From Neptunicoccus sediminis (GTDB taxonomy: Bacteria > Pseudomonadota > Alphaproteobacteria > Rhodobacterales > Rhodobacteraceae): a stretch of DNA of 64,000 nt. Under the pieces are notes generated by a model. It saw only the letters and a program-made list of their open reading frames with translations, ran no database searches and was not told the DNA's origin. Both the position numbers and the translations under genes were made by a program. The stretch is taken from positions 347,595 to 411,594 of the forward strand of contig NZ_MDVX01000003.1 in the NCBI RefSeq assembly GCF_001719615.1, in the 5' to 3' direction. Positions 1 to 10,560 of this stretch are shown here, piece after piece. Every line of letters starts with the position of its first letter. Within the stretch, counting starts at the first letter, position 1.

Positions 1-528
1 AAGCAGGTCACAGGTGGCCGCGCGGTCGAGCGGTTTGATGTCGGTATAACCGTAGGTTTTGTTGAGATGCTCTGCATAGGCATGCTCGTGGGGGACATCG
101 GCGGCGTTCCAGTCCACATGGGCCACACCGGGCCTATGGGCGCAGTCGATCGTGTGGGTCTCGCACAGGGATTTGACCAGCGTCTTGGCGTCTTGGGATA
201 AATTCCACAGGTGGCGGGCATCATCCGGCCCCACCATCTTTTCAAGGTCCATCTGGTCGCGGCGCTGGCCGGAGCCGACCTGTCCACCATTGCGCCCCGA
301 AGCGCCCCAGCCAACGCGCTGCGCTTCAAGCAGGATGACGCGGTAGCCCCGTTGCGCCAGATGCAATGCGCTCGACAGGCCGGTAAACCCACCGCCTATG
401 ACGCAGACATCCGCTTTGTGATCGCCTTCCAGCACGGGGAAGGGCGGCAGGGTGTTGGCGGTGGCCGCGTACCAGCTTGCAGGGTAGCTTCCGCGTGCGT
501 CATTGGCGTGCAGCAGGTTCAATGGCAT
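1..528 (-). CDS. FAD-dependent oxidoreductase, PuuB-like, 3' part cut by window edge
   Basis: The visible 176 residues are the N-terminal part of a DAO-family flavoprotein. A dinucleotide-binding GGGFTG motif lies near residue 45 and is followed by the family's GWGASGRNGG segment. In the polyamine pathway such enzymes (gamma-glutamylputrescine oxidase) oxidise the gamma-glutamylated amine. The ATG shares one base with the TGA of the upstream glutamine synthetase gene (TGATG), so translation is probably coupled. Family and operon partners are clear; the exact substrate is inferred from the neighbours. The reading frame is open to the window edge. Confidence 0.85.
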   Translation of the reverse strand, partial: MPLNLLHANDARGSYPASWYAATANTLPPFPVLEGDHKADVCVIGGGFTGLSSALHLAQRGYRVILLEAQRVGWGASGRNGGQVGSGQRRDQMDLEKMVGPDDARHLWNLSQDAKTLVKSLCETHTIDCAHRPGVAHVDWNAADVPHEHAYAEHLNKTYGYTDIKPLDRAATCDLL

Positions 529-1898
529 CAGACGCTCATTAACAGGTGTTCCCGTTCCCAAGGGCTGATGACTTCCTGAAACTCGTCATATTCCTTGTTT
601 TTCGCCGCTGTATAGACCGCCGTGAACTCAGGTCCCATCATTTCGGCCAGTTGTTCGTCTTCGGCCAGCAGGCTGAGGGCTTCGTACATGGTCGGGGGGA
701 TGTCGCGATCGGCGTCATATGCCTCGCCGGAGGCCGCGATCCGGGGTTCCAGTTTGTTCTTCATGCCGAGATAGCCACAGGCCAGCGATGCGGCGAGACC
801 GATATACGGGTTGCAATCCATACCGGCCACACGGTTTTCCACCCGACGGGACTCTGGCGGGGAGATTGGCACGCGGATGCCGGTGGTGCGGTTGTTTTCC
901 GCCCATTCCAGATTGATCGGCGCCGAGAAATTCGCCACGTAGCGCCGGTAGCTGTTCACATAGGGTGCGATAAACGGCGTGGCGGCGGGCAGATGGTGTT
1001 GCAGACCGGCGATGAAATGGCCAAAGGTTGGCGTTGCCTGACCCTGTTCGTCGTTAAAGATGTTCTTGCCGGTGGATGTATCCAGAACAGAGTGGTGGAT
1101 ATGCATCGCGGAACCGGGCTGGTCCCCCATCGGTTTGGCCATGAAGGTCGCATAGCAATCATGGCGCAGGGCGGCCTCTTTGATCAGACGTTTGAAGTAA
1201 AACACCTCATCTGCCAGTTTGATCGGATGACCGTGTTTGAGGTTGATCTCTACCTGACCGGCGCCACCTTCCTGAATGATCGTGTCGATCTCAAAGCCCT
1301 GATCTTCGGCAAAGTCGTAAATATCGTCGATCACAGGGCCGTATTCATCCACCGCCGACATAGAATATGCCTGCATAGAGGCCGCAGGCCGTCCGGTCCG
1401 CCCGAGCTTTGGCACAACCGGCTGGTTCGGATCGGTGTTGCGGGCGACAAGGTAAAACTCCATCTCGGGCGCAACCACAGGTTCCCAGCCCTCTGCCTCA
1501 TAGTAGGACAGGACACGGCGCAGTACATTGCGCGGCACCAGCGGCATCGGCGCGCCGTGGACATCGGTGACGTTATGGATGATCTGAAGCGTGACATCGC
1601 CGGTCCAGGGCGCGGCGGTCGCAGACGAGAAATCCGGCGAGAGCACCATATCCCCTTCGGTATACTGGTTTTCGATGTTCTCAATATCAACGTAAGAGCC
1701 GGTCACAGTCTGATAAAAGATGCTGTCGGGCAGATACATCGGGTCGAGCCGGCCGAATTTGCGCGCGGGCATACATTTGCCGCGGCTGATGCCGGTGGTG
1801 TCCGAGATGATACACTCTACTTCTTCTAGGCGGCGGTTGGCGATGTAATCCTGCGCGGCTTGCGGGATTCTTTCGATCCATTTCAAACTGTCATCCAT
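528..1898 (-). CDS. glutamine synthetase family protein, gamma-glutamylpolyamine synthetase type
   Basis: This is a 456-residue member of the glutamine synthetase superfamily, expected to ligate glutamate to an amine using ATP. Visible landmarks are the EMEFY metal-binding segment near residue 145, GAGQVEINL near 225, the HIHHSV segment near 275 and the NRTTGIRVP segment near 345. The frame extends 16 codons further upstream, but ATG 1898 has a good AGGAG site before it and overlaps the upstream amidotransferase gene by 8 bases. The order amidotransferase, synthetase, FAD oxidase matches a Puu-type polyamine catabolic operon. PuuA is the best analogue, but ethanolamine or other amines are possible. 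Confidence 0.87.
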   Translation of the reverse strand: MDDSLKWIERIPQAAQDYIANRRLEEVECIISDTTGISRGKCMPARKFGRLDPMYLPDSIFYQTVTGSYVDIENIENQYTEGDMVLSPDFSSATAAPWTGDVTLQIIHNVTDVHGAPMPLVPRNVLRRVLSYYEAEGWEPVVAPEMEFYLVARNTDPNQPVVPKLGRTGRPAASMQAYSMSAVDEYGPVIDDIYDFAEDQGFEIDTIIQEGGAGQVEINLKHGHPIKLADEVFYFKRLIKEAALRHDCYATFMAKPMGDQPGSAMHIHHSVLDTSTGKNIFNDEQGQATPTFGHFIAGLQHHLPAATPFIAPYVNSYRRYVANFSAPINLEWAENNRTTGIRVPISPPESRRVENRVAGMDCNPYIGLAASLACGYLGMKNKLEPRIAASGEAYDADRDIPPTMYEALSLLAEDEQLAEMMGPEFTAVYTAAKNKEYDEFQEVISPWEREHLLMSV

Positions 1899-2580
1899 GG
1901 GCCATTGCTCCTTTGAGAATAGAGGTAAACAGGTCGGCCATTTCACTACGGGCGACAGGCAATCGCGTGCTTTCTATCGCGGCGAGCCGTTCTGGATCGG
2001 GAACCACGCCAACAGCGCGTGTTTCGGCCAGTCCGGTAACAAAGGCGGCTGTGAATTCGGGGTGGGGCTGGATTGTGTAGATATGATCGCCAATGGTCAG
2101 CGCGGCGTGTTTGCAAAACTCTGTTTGTGCCACGGTTACAGCACCTGCGGGCGGGGTTGTCACCTGATCCTGATGCCACGCAAACAGGGGCAGGGTGCGC
2201 CCGTCGGCCATCGGGTAATCCACCCGACCGACCGACCAGCCGCCGTTGAATTTTTCAACTTTGCCGCCCAATGCCTGTGCGATGATCTGATGACCGAAAC
2301 ACACGCCGATCAGCGGGCGTCTGGCTTTGTGCAGGGCACGGATCAGCGATTCGAGCGGTGCAATCCAAGGGAGATCTTCATAGACGCCGAATTTGGAGCC
2401 TGTGATGATCCAGCCGTCGCATTCGTTGATATTTTTGGGGAACCGGCTTTCAATCACATCATAGGTTTGAAAGTCAAAGCCGCGGTCTGCCAGCAGGGTC
2501 TGAAACATTTCGCCATATTCGCCGTGTTGGGCCACGAGCTGTTCGGGGGATCTGCCAGTTTGCAGAATACCGATTTTCAT
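1891..2580 (-). CDS. class I glutamine amidotransferase family protein
   Basis: A 229-residue class I amidotransferase domain. The nucleophile is Cys94 in GVCFGH and the His/Glu pair is H173 and E175 in QPHPEF. It resembles GMP-synthase-like stand-alone GATase domains more than the C26 peptidase PuuD. In this operon it could hydrolyse a gamma-glutamyl amide, as PuuD does, or supply ammonia. It is the first gene of the minus-strand operon and overlaps the next gene by 8 bases. Confidence 0.85.
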   Translation of the reverse strand: MKIGILQTGRSPEQLVAQHGEYGEMFQTLLADRGFDFQTYDVIESRFPKNINECDGWIITGSKFGVYEDLPWIAPLESLIRALHKARRPLIGVCFGHQIIAQALGGKVEKFNGGWSVGRVDYPMADGRTLPLFAWHQDQVTTPPAGAVTVAQTEFCKHAALTIGDHIYTIQPHPEFTAAFVTGLAETRAVGVVPDPERLAAIESTRLPVARSEMADLFTSILKGAMAHG

Positions 2581-2733
2581 AATTCACCTGTAAAAGTTGT
2601 TTGGTCACAGGTTGCACAGACTGGCAGGGGCAGGCAAGCGGATAGAACGATGTGGCTGGCCCACTTGCCAATTGCGTGGTGGTGCCTTACCCCTTTGACC
2701 AGCAAATTATATATAATAACGGAAAGTGACATC

Positions 2734-3957
2734 ATGACCGCGCAAGCGCCAAGCCTGAAGGCAAAAGACAAACCGGAGTTGGGTTCGTACCAGTGGGAGG
2801 ACGCGTTGTTGCTGGAATCCCAGTTGAACGAAGAAGAGCGGATGATCCGCGATGCGGCAAAATCCTACGCATCTGAAAAGCTCGCCCCGCGTGCGATCAA
2901 GGCGTTTGCCGAAGAATCCACAGATCCGGAAATCTTTCGGGAAATGGGCGAAATGGGCCTGCTCGGCACCACCATTCCGGAAGAATACGGCGGGATCGGC
3001 GCGGGTTACGTGACCTATGGTCTGGTCGCGCGGGAAGTAGAGCGGGTGGATTCGGGCTATCGCTCGATGATGTCGGTGCAATCCTCCTTGGTGATGTACC
3101 CGATCTATGCCTATGGCTCTGAAGAGCAGCGCAAGAAGTACCTGCCAAAACTCGCCAGCGGCGAATGGATCGGCTGTTTCGGCCTGACAGAGCCCGATGC
3201 CGGTTCCGATCCGGGTGGCATGAAAACCCGCGCTGAAAAAGTGCAGGGCGGTTATGTGCTGAACGGCTCAAAGATGTGGATCTCCAATTCACCGATTGCG
3301 GATGTGTTTGTGGTCTGGGCCAAATCCGAAGAACATGGCGGCAAGATCCGCGGGTTTGTTCTGGAAAAAGGCATGAAGGGACTGTCTGCGCCCAAAATCG
3401 AAGGCAAAATGTCCTTGCGCGCGTCGATCACCGGTGAAATCGTGATGGACGGCGTAGAGGTTTCGGACGATGCCTTGCTGCCGAATGTGGAAGGTCTGAA
3501 AGGACCGTTTGGCTGTCTCAACCGTGCCCGCTACGGCATCGCGTGGGGCGCTATGGGTGCGGCAGAGTTCTGCTGGCACGCAGCACGCCAGTACGGAATG
3601 GACCGCAAACAGTTCAACAAACCGCTGGCGCAAACCCAATTGTTCCAGAAGAAACTGGCAGATATGCAAACCGAGATCACCCTTGGCCTGCAAGCCGCCC
3701 TGCAAGTGGGCCGTTTGATGGATGCCGCCAATGCCGCGCCCGAGATGATTTCCATCATCAAACGCAACAACTGCGGCAAGGCGCTTGATATTGCGCGGAT
3801 GGCGCGGGACATGCACGGCGGCAACGGGATTTCGCAGGAGTTTCAGGTCATCCGTCACATGATGAACCTTGAAACCGTGAACACCTATGAAGGCACCCAT
3901 GACGTTCACGCGCTGATCCTCGGCCGGGCGCAAACCGGCCTTCAGGCGTTCTTTTAA
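2734..3957 (+). CDS. gcdH: glutaryl-CoA dehydrogenase
   Basis: A 407-residue acyl-CoA dehydrogenase. It should convert glutaryl-CoA to crotonyl-CoA and CO2 in lysine and tryptophan breakdown, with electrons passing to ETF. The catalytic base Glu386 lies in [14 protein letters not shown], a form characteristic of glutaryl-CoA dehydrogenases. The [15 protein letters not shown] flavin-contact segment is intact. The frame is open far upstream, but that part is antisense to the amidotransferase. The real start is ATG 2734, followed by [21 protein letters not shown]. It diverges from the polyamine operon and ends at a strong terminator. Confidence 0.93.
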   Translation: MTAQAPSLKAKDKPELGSYQWEDALLLESQLNEEERMIRDAAKSYASEKLAPRAIKAFAEESTDPEIFREMGEMGLLGTTIPEEYGGIGAGYVTYGLVAREVERVDSGYRSMMSVQSSLVMYPIYAYGSEEQRKKYLPKLASGEWIGCFGLTEPDAGSDPGGMKTRAEKVQGGYVLNGSKMWISNSPIADVFVVWAKSEEHGGKIRGFVLEKGMKGLSAPKIEGKMSLRASITGEIVMDGVEVSDDALLPNVEGLKGPFGCLNRARYGIAWGAMGAAEFCWHAARQYGMDRKQFNKPLAQTQLFQKKLADMQTEITLGLQAALQVGRLMDAANAAPEMISIIKRNNCGKALDIARMARDMHGGNGISQEFQVIRHMMNLETVNTYEGTHDVHALILGRAQTGLQAFF

Positions 3958-3970
3958 CGCGCCTTGAAAC

Positions 3971-4011
3971 AAATCCGGCCCTGACGATCAGCAGATCGCA
4001 GGGCCGGATTT
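3971..4011. terminator. bidirectional intrinsic terminator between gcdH and the TerB-like gene
   Basis: A perfect 13-base inverted repeat (3971-3983 with 3999-4011) lies between two convergent genes. The stem ends in AAA/TTT, so it can work in both directions. Confidence 0.8.
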
Positions 4012-4059
4012 ATCAGGCTGGAACAGGCATAAAGCCTTCAGCCGCAGATTTCTGTCCGT

Positions 4060-4512
4060 TTAACCGTTGTCGAGCGACGCAATCACCCGTTGGCGGGCCA
4101 AGCCGCTGTCACGGTCATTCACGCCCAGCAGGTTCACCACGAGACGCAGGAAACCGTCTTCTTCATGGTCCCGCTGTCCGTCCGCCATAGCCACCCGCCA
4201 AAGCGCCTCTACCACGCCAATACGATCCTCATAGGGAACAGCATCCTTGACGATCTTGGTAAACCGCACGGTGTCCGGAGCTTGTGACTCCAACCGTTCC
4301 GCATCGGCTTTCAACTCTTGCGCCGCTTCCAGACCGAGCTGGTAGCGATCCTGTAGCACATCCAGAATCATCTGGTGTTCTGCAGGGTCATAACGGTCAT
4401 CGGCGCGGGCTATCCGCACCAGAAGCGTGGCAAGGGCCGCGCGGGCATCTTCGGGCTGAAGATCGGCGCGGGCATCAGGAACGGTAAAGAGGTCTATCAG
4501 AGCTTGAAACAT
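4060..4512 (-). CDS. TerB-family (tellurite resistance-like) protein
   Basis: A 150-residue all-alpha protein with the TerB-fold pattern: two similar halves, each with an acidic metal-binding turn (RIARADDRYDPAEHQ and RVAMADGQRDHEEDG). TerB-like proteins bind divalent metal and sit at the membrane in stress complexes. Many chromosomal copies stand alone and have no known role in tellurite resistance. There is no ter operon here, so the function is unknown. Confidence 0.8.
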   Translation of the reverse strand: MFQALIDLFTVPDARADLQPEDARAALATLLVRIARADDRYDPAEHQMILDVLQDRYQLGLEAAQELKADAERLESQAPDTVRFTKIVKDAVPYEDRIGVVEALWRVAMADGQRDHEEDGFLRLVVNLLGVNDRDSGLARQRVIASLDNG

Positions 4513-4567
4513 GATCGAAACCTAGTGCGCTATGTCCGTTTGGGCAAATCCAATTCCCGTGATCGGG

Positions 4568-6211
4568 TTAAACCAGCCGCGACTGGTCTACGGCGGCCTT
4601 GATAAAGTCGCGGAACAGGGGGTGGGGTTCAAACGGCTTGCTTTTCAGTTCGGGGTGGAACTGCACGCCGATATACCACGGATGATCCTTGAACTCGACG
4701 ATTTCGGGCAGACGTCCGTCGGGGCTCATGCCTGAAAATTCCAGACCGTATTTCTCCAGATCCTCGCGGTATTGGATGTCAACTTCGTAGCGGTGGCGGT
4801 GGCGTTCGGAAATGGCGGTTCCGCCATAGATCTCAGCCACTTTCGAGCCTTCGCTCAGCGTTGCGTTATACGCGCCCAGACGCATGGTGCCGCCCTTATC
4901 GTCATCGGCATCCCGCTGGATGGTGCGGTTGCCCTCTACCCATTCCTTGAGATGATATACCACAGGCGTAAAGCGTTTCTTTCCGGCTTCGTGGTCAAAT
5001 TCCTCGGAACCGGCATCCTTCAGACCCGCAAGATTGCGGGCCGCTTCGATCACGGCCATTTGCATGCCAAGACAGATGCCAAGGTAGGGCACCTTGCGGG
5101 TCCGGGCAAATTCGGCCGCTTTGATCTTGCCTTCGGTACCCCGTTCGCCAAATCCGCCGGGCACCAGAATGGCGTTGAACCCTTCGAGATATGGGGCGGG
5201 ATCTTGGGTGTCGAACAGTTCTGCATCGACCCATTCGATCTTGACCTTCACGCGGTTGTGCATGCCGCCATGCACCAGCGCCTCGGCAATGGATTTATAG
5301 GCGTCTTCCAGCTGGGTGTATTTGCCCACAATCGCCACGCGCACGGTGCCGTCAGGGTGATGGACCCGATCGGACACATCCTTCCAAGTGGCCAGTTTGG
5401 GTTTGGGCGCAGGGGTGATCCCGAAAGCATCCAGAACCGCCTGATCCAGCCCTTCCTTGTGGTAGGCCAGCGGCGCATCGTAGATCGAGCCGAGATCATA
5501 GGCCGCGATAACGGCCTCGGGGCGCACGTTACAGAACAGCGCGAGTTTCTCCCGTTCTTTTTCGGGAATCGGATGTTCGGAGCGGCACACCAGCACATCC
5601 GGCGCGATGCCGATGGATTGCAGTTCCTTTACGCTGTGCTGGGTCGGTTTGGTCTTTAACTCGCCGCTGGCGGCCAGATAGGGCAGCAGGGTGAGGTGCA
5701 TGTAAATGCAGTTGTTGCGCGGGCGCTGGTGGCCGAACTGGCGGATGGCTTCAAAGAAGGGCAGACCTTCGATGTCGCCCACAGTGCCGCCGATTTCGCA
5801 GAGCATGAAATCCACTTCATCATCACCGATTTCGAGGAATTCCTTAATCTGGTTGGTGACATGGGGTACAACCTGTATGGTTTTGCCCAAATAATCGCCG
5901 CGCCGTTCTTTTTCCAGTACCGTGGAATAGATCCGCCCCGAGGACACGGAATCAGTCTTGCGCGCAGCGACACCTGTGAACCGTTCGTAATGGCCAAGGT
6001 CCAGATCGGTTTCCGCACCATCGTCGGTCACAAAAACCTCGCCGTGTTCAAACGGGGACATCGTGCCCGGATCGACGTTCAGATAGGGGTCCAGCTTGCG
6101 CAGGCGCACCGAATAGCCGCGGGCTTGCAGCAAGGCACCCAAAGCGGCAGAGGCCAGACCTTTGCCAAGGGATGAAACCACGCCACCGGTGATGAAAATA
6201 TAACGCGCCAT
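4568..6211 (-). CDS. pyrG: CTP synthase
   Basis: A full-length 547-residue CTP synthase that makes CTP from UTP, ATP and glutamine. The N-terminal amidoligase domain starts with the [12 protein letters not shown] nucleotide-binding loop. The C-terminal class I amidotransferase domain has the LGICLGMQ nucleophile and GVQFHPE catalytic motif. It lies just downstream of secG on the same strand, an order common in Rhodobacterales. The 192-base gap could hold its own promoter. Confidence 0.98.
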   Translation of the reverse strand: MARYIFITGGVVSSLGKGLASAALGALLQARGYSVRLRKLDPYLNVDPGTMSPFEHGEVFVTDDGAETDLDLGHYERFTGVAARKTDSVSSGRIYSTVLEKERRGDYLGKTIQVVPHVTNQIKEFLEIGDDEVDFMLCEIGGTVGDIEGLPFFEAIRQFGHQRPRNNCIYMHLTLLPYLAASGELKTKPTQHSVKELQSIGIAPDVLVCRSEHPIPEKEREKLALFCNVRPEAVIAAYDLGSIYDAPLAYHKEGLDQAVLDAFGITPAPKPKLATWKDVSDRVHHPDGTVRVAIVGKYTQLEDAYKSIAEALVHGGMHNRVKVKIEWVDAELFDTQDPAPYLEGFNAILVPGGFGERGTEGKIKAAEFARTRKVPYLGICLGMQMAVIEAARNLAGLKDAGSEEFDHEAGKKRFTPVVYHLKEWVEGNRTIQRDADDDKGGTMRLGAYNATLSEGSKVAEIYGGTAISERHRHRYEVDIQYREDLEKYGLEFSGMSPDGRLPEIVEFKDHPWYIGVQFHPELKSKPFEPHPLFRDFIKAAVDQSRLV

Positions 6212-6403
6212 AGACTGGAAAGCTCCCGTGTCAGAAAAAAACTAGTGGGCCGATAACCTGTTCAGCCCCGCTACTCACGGGGTTTAAGGATAACGGGATT
6301 CGGGGTGGCAAAGCAAGACCTGCCACTTTGATTCATGTGTGATTTCGGGGTGATTTGCCCATGATCTTGTAGAGCACGGGCAGGGATCAACTATGTATAG
6401 GGT

Positions 6404-6766
6404 TTAGTCTTCCGCTTTGGGCGGTGTGGCCGGACCATCTGCCGCAGACGGTGGCAACAGGTTGCCGCCAAGCGGTGTGGTGCTGTCCTCGGACTGGGAT
6501 GCGGCCGGGGCTGTCAGGTCGCCGTTCAGCAAGGAATTATTCCCGTCCTCACGGGCTGCGATGATCGTCAGCGCAAGGCTGGCTGCCATGAAACCGGCGC
6601 CCAAAATCCACGTAAACTTGGCCGCAGGTGATGCAGGGGGGCGCCCTGACATATTGCCGCCACCGCCGCCAATGCCCAGTCCACCACCCTCAGAGCGCTG
6701 CATCAGCACGGTCACAATCAGGCTCAGGGCCAGAATAAGAAGGATAACAAGGACGATGTTCTGCAT
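6404..6766 (-). CDS. secG: preprotein translocase subunit SecG
   Basis: A 120-residue protein. It starts with a hydrophobic helix (residues 1-22), then the QRSEGGGLG loop typical of SecG and a second hydrophobic helix near 50-70. The tail is long, polar and proline-rich, as in alphaproteobacterial SecG. It assists SecYE/SecA export at the inner membrane. It lies upstream of pyrG on the same strand. Confidence 0.93.
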   Translation of the reverse strand: MQNIVLVILLILALSLIVTVLMQRSEGGGLGIGGGGGNMSGRPPASPAAKFTWILGAGFMAASLALTIIAAREDGNNSLLNGDLTAPAASQSEDSTTPLGGNLLPPSAADGPATPPKAED

Positions 6767-7104
6767 GTGCGGTCTCGGATTTTGTGCCTGTGGGCCGGAT
6801 CGTGCGGCTTCGGGGGGTGTCTAACGGATTGTGCTGGGGGTGTCTATTGGGAAGTGCAGACACCGGACGAATTGGCGAATGATGCACAGATAGGGGCTGT
6901 GGAGGGGTGTTTCATCATCAAAACGGCCAAGAAATGACGCAACCGGATCACGTCCCTGTGTCAGCACGGGGCATTGGTGCGGATTTCCCCAGCATTCTGG
7001 GGGTTTTTACCGCCAACAGCAGCCTGCGGCGATTTTGGTGTTTCAGCCGCTCCGTTGGGTCGTTATACGGGGTAGGGTTTTTTACACATCAAGAGGCAGC
7101 CAAA
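6767..7104. other. divergent intergenic region between secG and purA
   Basis: About 340 bases separate the divergent starts. Reading frames run through part of it in both directions but show no family features. It must hold promoters for both genes; I see no clear sigma-70 hexamer pair or riboswitch. Confidence 0.5.
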
Positions 7105-8400
7105 ATGGCCAATGTAGTAGTTGTCGGCGCACAATGGGGTGACGAAGGCAAAGGGAAGATTGTTGACTGGTTGTCAGAGCGTGCGGACATCATCGCACGG
7201 TTTCAGGGCGGTCATAATGCCGGCCACACTCTGGTGATCGACGGCAAGGTGTACAAGCTGAATGCGCTGCCCTCTGGTGTGGTGCGTGGCGGCAAACTGT
7301 CCGTCATCGGCAACGGTGTGGTGCTTGATCCGTGGCATCTGGTGCAGGAAATCGCCAAGATTCGCGAGCAGGGCGTCGAGATTTCCCCCGAATCCCTGAT
7401 GATCGCGGAAAACACGCCGCTGATCCTGCCAATCCACGGTGAACTGGACCGCGCACGGGAAGAAGCGGCCTCCAAGGGGACCAAGATCGGCACCACAGGG
7501 CGCGGTATCGGTCCGGCCTATGAAGACAAAGTGGGCCGCCGTTCGGTGCGGGTTGCCGACCTTGCGGATGAGGCCACATTGATCGCCCGCGTGGATCGTG
7601 CGTTGCAACACCATGATCCGCTGCGCAAAGGACTGGGCATCGAAGCGGTGGATCGCGACGGGTTGATTGACCAGCTGCGCGAGATTTCCAAGGAAATCCT
7701 GCCGTATGCCGCGCCGGTCTGGAAAGTGCTGAACGAACAGCGCAAGGCGGGCAAACGAATTCTGTTTGAAGGGGCGCAAGGCGCGTTGCTGGATATTGAT
7801 TTCGGCACCTATCCCTTTGTGACCTCGTCCAACGTGATCGCAGGACAGGCTGCCACGGGTGTGGGGATTGGTCCGGGCTCTATTGATTATGTGCTGGGCA
7901 TCGTCAAAGCCTATACCACACGGGTGGGCGAAGGCCCGTTCCCGACCGAACTTCAGGATGCAGACGGTCAGCGGCTGGGCGAACGTGGTCATGAATTTGG
8001 CACCGTAACAGGCCGTCAGCGCCGCTGCGGCTGGTTTGACGCGGCACTGGTGCGCCAGACCTGCGCAACTTCGGGTGTGACAGGAATCTCCCTGACCAAG
8101 CTTGACGTGCTGGACGGTTTTGAAACCCTGAAAATCTGTGTGGCTTATGATCTGGACGGCAAGCGTCTGGACTATCTGCCGACCGCAGCGGATCAACAGG
8201 CCCGTTGCACACCGATCTACGAAGAAATGCCCGGCTGGTCGCAAAGCACCGAAGGCGCGCGGTCCTGGGCTGATCTGCCCGCCGAAGCGATCAAATATGT
8301 GCGGCGTGTGGAAGAGCTGATCGGCTGCCCTGTGGCCATGCTTTCCACGTCACCAGAGCGGGAAGACACGATCCTCGTGACCGACCCGTTTGCCGATTAA
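7105..8400 (+). CDS. purA: adenylosuccinate synthetase
   Basis: A 431-residue PurA. It joins IMP and aspartate using GTP, the first step from IMP to AMP. Clear landmarks are [11 protein letters not shown] at the N-terminus (phosphate-binding loop), GGHNAGHTL and the GTTGRGIGP loop. ATG 7105 follows an AGAGG ribosome site and gives the standard N-terminus [11 protein letters not shown]. The frame continues upstream without family similarity, so earlier starts were rejected. Confidence 0.97.
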   Translation: MANVVVVGAQWGDEGKGKIVDWLSERADIIARFQGGHNAGHTLVIDGKVYKLNALPSGVVRGGKLSVIGNGVVLDPWHLVQEIAKIREQGVEISPESLMIAENTPLILPIHGELDRAREEAASKGTKIGTTGRGIGPAYEDKVGRRSVRVADLADEATLIARVDRALQHHDPLRKGLGIEAVDRDGLIDQLREISKEILPYAAPVWKVLNEQRKAGKRILFEGAQGALLDIDFGTYPFVTSSNVIAGQAATGVGIGPGSIDYVLGIVKAYTTRVGEGPFPTELQDADGQRLGERGHEFGTVTGRQRRCGWFDAALVRQTCATSGVTGISLTKLDVLDGFETLKICVAYDLDGKRLDYLPTAADQQARCTPIYEEMPGWSQSTEGARSWADLPAEAIKYVRRVEELIGCPVAMLSTSPEREDTILVTDPFAD

Positions 8401-8411
8401 GGAAAGATTGA

Positions 8412-8630
8412 ATGGCATTATCCTATAAAGCGCGCCGGCGCTGGTCTCTGGTTCTGCTGCTGGTTTGGCTGCCGATCTATTGCGTCATCGCTGTGACAGT
8501 GATGAACGCAATTCCGCGACTGCCCATGCTGGTAGAACTGCTGGTCTATATCTTTCTTGGCGTTGCTTGGGTATTGCCCTTCAAATTCGTCTTCAAAGGC
8601 GTTGGCAAGGAAGACCCGGATCAAACTTGA
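8412..8630 (+). CDS. DUF2842 domain membrane protein
   Basis: A 72-residue protein with two hydrophobic helices (about 12-32 and 40-60) and the LGVAWVLPFKFVFKGVGK ending of the DUF2842 family, which is found in alphaproteobacteria. It lies 11 bases after purA and is probably co-transcribed. The function is unknown. Confidence 0.85.
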   Translation: MALSYKARRRWSLVLLLVWLPIYCVIAVTVMNAIPRLPMLVELLVYIFLGVAWVLPFKFVFKGVGKEDPDQT

Positions 8631-8637
8631 TCCGGGT
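8614..8637 (+). terminator. hairpin at the end of the purA-DUF2842 unit
   Basis: A perfect 10-base stem (8614-8623 with 8628-8637) with a 4-base loop overlaps the stop codon. No T-run follows, so it may be a weak terminator or a 3' stabilising hairpin. Confidence 0.45.
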
Positions 8638-8756
8638 GCTTCGCTCTCGCGCTCCGGATAAATTCTGGAATTTTCCGACCCCCGTCATATCTCTGTTACA
8701 AAAGATTCATATAGCGGTCGCGTTCGCGGGAATCACCGCTATCGTGGAGGACTCTA

Positions 8757-10241
8757 ATGGTCAAATCAGCTCGCCCTAACAAGACACTCGACCGGGATCT
8801 CGGCAGCCGTGTCTTGCTGGAAAACGCCAACTATGCCATTCGCAAACCACTGGTGGCCCCCGCATTGGGCGGGGTGTTCATTGTGGTTGCGATCCTGCTG
8901 ACCAGTCTGGCGTTCGGATGGGCAGGTAATGGCCTGATTATCGCGCTGGCCGCCGGTCTCGGGGCGTATATGGCGCTGAACATCGGCGCCAATGATGTGG
9001 CCAACAATGTCGGCCCTGCTGTGGGGGCCAATGCGCTGTCTATGGGCGGGGCGCTGATTATCGCAGCCATCTTTGAAAGTGCCGGAGCCTTGCTGGCAGG
9101 CGGCGATGTGGTGGGTACAATTTCCAAAGGGATTATCGACCCCACCGCCGTTTCGGAACCCCGTGTGTTTATCTGGGCGATGATGTCCGCGCTGATCGCA
9201 TCTGCGGTCTGGGTGAACCTTGCCACATGGGTCGGTGCGCCTGTTTCCACGACACACTCCGTTGTAGGCGGTGTGATGGGGGCGGGCATTGCCGCTGCCG
9301 GGTTTGCCGCAGTGAACTGGTCCATGATGAGCCAGATCGCGGCAAGCTGGGTGATCTCACCCGTGTTGGGTGGCGTGGTTGCGGCCCTGTTCCTGTGGCT
9401 GATCAAGTCGCAAGTGTCAGATCAAGAAGACAAAATTACCGCAGCGCGGCGCTGGGTGCCGATCCTGATCGCTGTCATGGCCGGTGCGTTTTCAACCTAT
9501 CTGGCGGTGAAGGGGCTGAAAAAGATTGTTTCTATTGATCTGCAATACGCGTTGCTGATTGGCGCGGTGTCTGCGGTTCTGTTCTACTTTGTCTCTCATC
9601 CGATGATCCGCAAACAGTCCGAGGGCAAGGAAAACACCAAGGAAACCGTGCGCAAGCTGTTCACGCTGCCGCTGGTTTGCGCGGCGGCGCTGCTCTCCTT
9701 TGCCCATGGTGCGAACGATGTGGCCAACGCGATTGGCCCGCTTGCCGCGATTGTACACACGGCCGAAGCCTCCGAAGTTGTCGCCAAAGTGTCGATCCCG
9801 ATCTGGGTCATGATCGTTGGCGCCTTTGGCCTGTCCTTTGGCCTGCTTCTGTTCGGCCCGAAACTGATCCGGATGGTTGGAGAGCAAATCACCAAGCTGA
9901 ACCCGCTGCGCGCCTATTGTGTGGCGCTGTCAGCCGCGATCACCGTGATTGTGGCAAGCTGGCTGGGTCTGCCGGTCTCCTCTACCCATATCGCTGTTGG
10001 CGCGGTCTTTGGCGTCGGCTTTTTCCGCGAAGCCCACTGGCGTGTGACCCACAACCGCGAGGTCGTGCAGCAGGTGGTCGAAACCGAAGCAGGCAAGGCA
10101 AACAAGAAAAAGCGCAAACACCGCAAACTTGTACGTCGCTCCCACTTCCTGACCATCATCGCGGCGTGGGTCATCACCGTGCCCGCCGCGTCTATACTGT
10201 CGGGGCTAGTGTTTGTGCTGTTGAATACAGTGGCGGGGTAG
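8757..10241 (+). CDS. inorganic phosphate transporter, PiT family
   Basis: A 494-residue polytopic membrane protein with the duplicated PiT signature. The N-terminal copy reads GANDVANNVGPAVGA and the C-terminal copy reads GANDVANAIGPLAAI, each followed by a STTHSVVGGV or SSTHIAVGAV segment. PiT carriers import metal-phosphate with protons. A GTGGAGG site precedes ATG 8757. A basic lysine-rich loop lies near residue 445. A strong terminator follows. Confidence 0.93.
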   Translation: MVKSARPNKTLDRDLGSRVLLENANYAIRKPLVAPALGGVFIVVAILLTSLAFGWAGNGLIIALAAGLGAYMALNIGANDVANNVGPAVGANALSMGGALIIAAIFESAGALLAGGDVVGTISKGIIDPTAVSEPRVFIWAMMSALIASAVWVNLATWVGAPVSTTHSVVGGVMGAGIAAAGFAAVNWSMMSQIAASWVISPVLGGVVAALFLWLIKSQVSDQEDKITAARRWVPILIAVMAGAFSTYLAVKGLKKIVSIDLQYALLIGAVSAVLFYFVSHPMIRKQSEGKENTKETVRKLFTLPLVCAAALLSFAHGANDVANAIGPLAAIVHTAEASEVVAKVSIPIWVMIVGAFGLSFGLLLFGPKLIRMVGEQITKLNPLRAYCVALSAAITVIVASWLGLPVSSTHIAVGAVFGVGFFREAHWRVTHNREVVQQVVETEAGKANKKKRKHRKLVRRSHFLTIIAAWVITVPAASILSGLVFVLLNTVAG

Positions 10242-10264
10242 GGCGTTCGTCACGGATGTAGAGG

Positions 10265-10297
10265 AAAGGCCTGTCCTGCGAAGGACGGGCCTTTTTT
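10265..10297 (+). terminator. intrinsic terminator of the phosphate transporter gene
   Basis: A 13-base stem with one G-T pair (10265-10277 with 10282-10294), a GCGA loop and a T6 run. Confidence 0.88.
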
Positions 10298-10510
10298 GTA
10301 GAGGGACGCGACCGCACCTTTAGGGGGTGTTTCTGTGATGGCAGTATCGTAGCTTTCGGGGCATCTTCGGAATGGGTAACTGACCAGTGGAAGATGGCAC
10401 AGTTCAGTGCTCGGTTCCCGATCCAAACGACCATTAGGTCCAGCGCTTTATCCAATAGATGTATCTGATCTAAAGCCCTTAAGGGTATTTATTGCTCTGC
10501 CACCAACGAG
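10298..10510. other. intergenic stretch between two terminators
   Basis: The gap between the phosphate transporter and the aminotransferase is 319 bases and ends in terminators on both sides. A minus-strand frame across it has no ribosome site or recognisable family. I see nothing functional between the two hairpins. Confidence 0.5.
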
Positions 10511-10538
10511 AAAGGGCCGCCCCTTGGGACGGCCCTTC
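10511..10538 (-). terminator. intrinsic terminator of the class III aminotransferase gene
   Basis: An eight-base AAGGGCCG/CGGCCCTT stem, extended past one mismatch, is followed on the minus strand by a T-rich tract. Confidence 0.75.
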
Positions 10539-10560
10539 GATATGTTTTGAAAATGCGCGT

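Noticed and set aside
546..1829. Long plus-strand reading frame opposite the glutamine synthetase gene
   Set aside because: His/Arg/Gly-rich shadow translation typical of GC-rich antisense frames; the minus-strand gene is a clear enzyme.
2695..2717. TTGACC and TATAAT as a gcdH promoter
   Set aside because: The spacing is only 11 bases, too short for a sigma-70 promoter. The TATAAT alone may be a -10 element, but I cannot assign a -35.
1897..2733. Upstream extension of the glutaryl-CoA dehydrogenase reading frame
   Set aside because: It is antisense to the amidotransferase gene, has no acyl-CoA dehydrogenase similarity, and the family start is at 2734.
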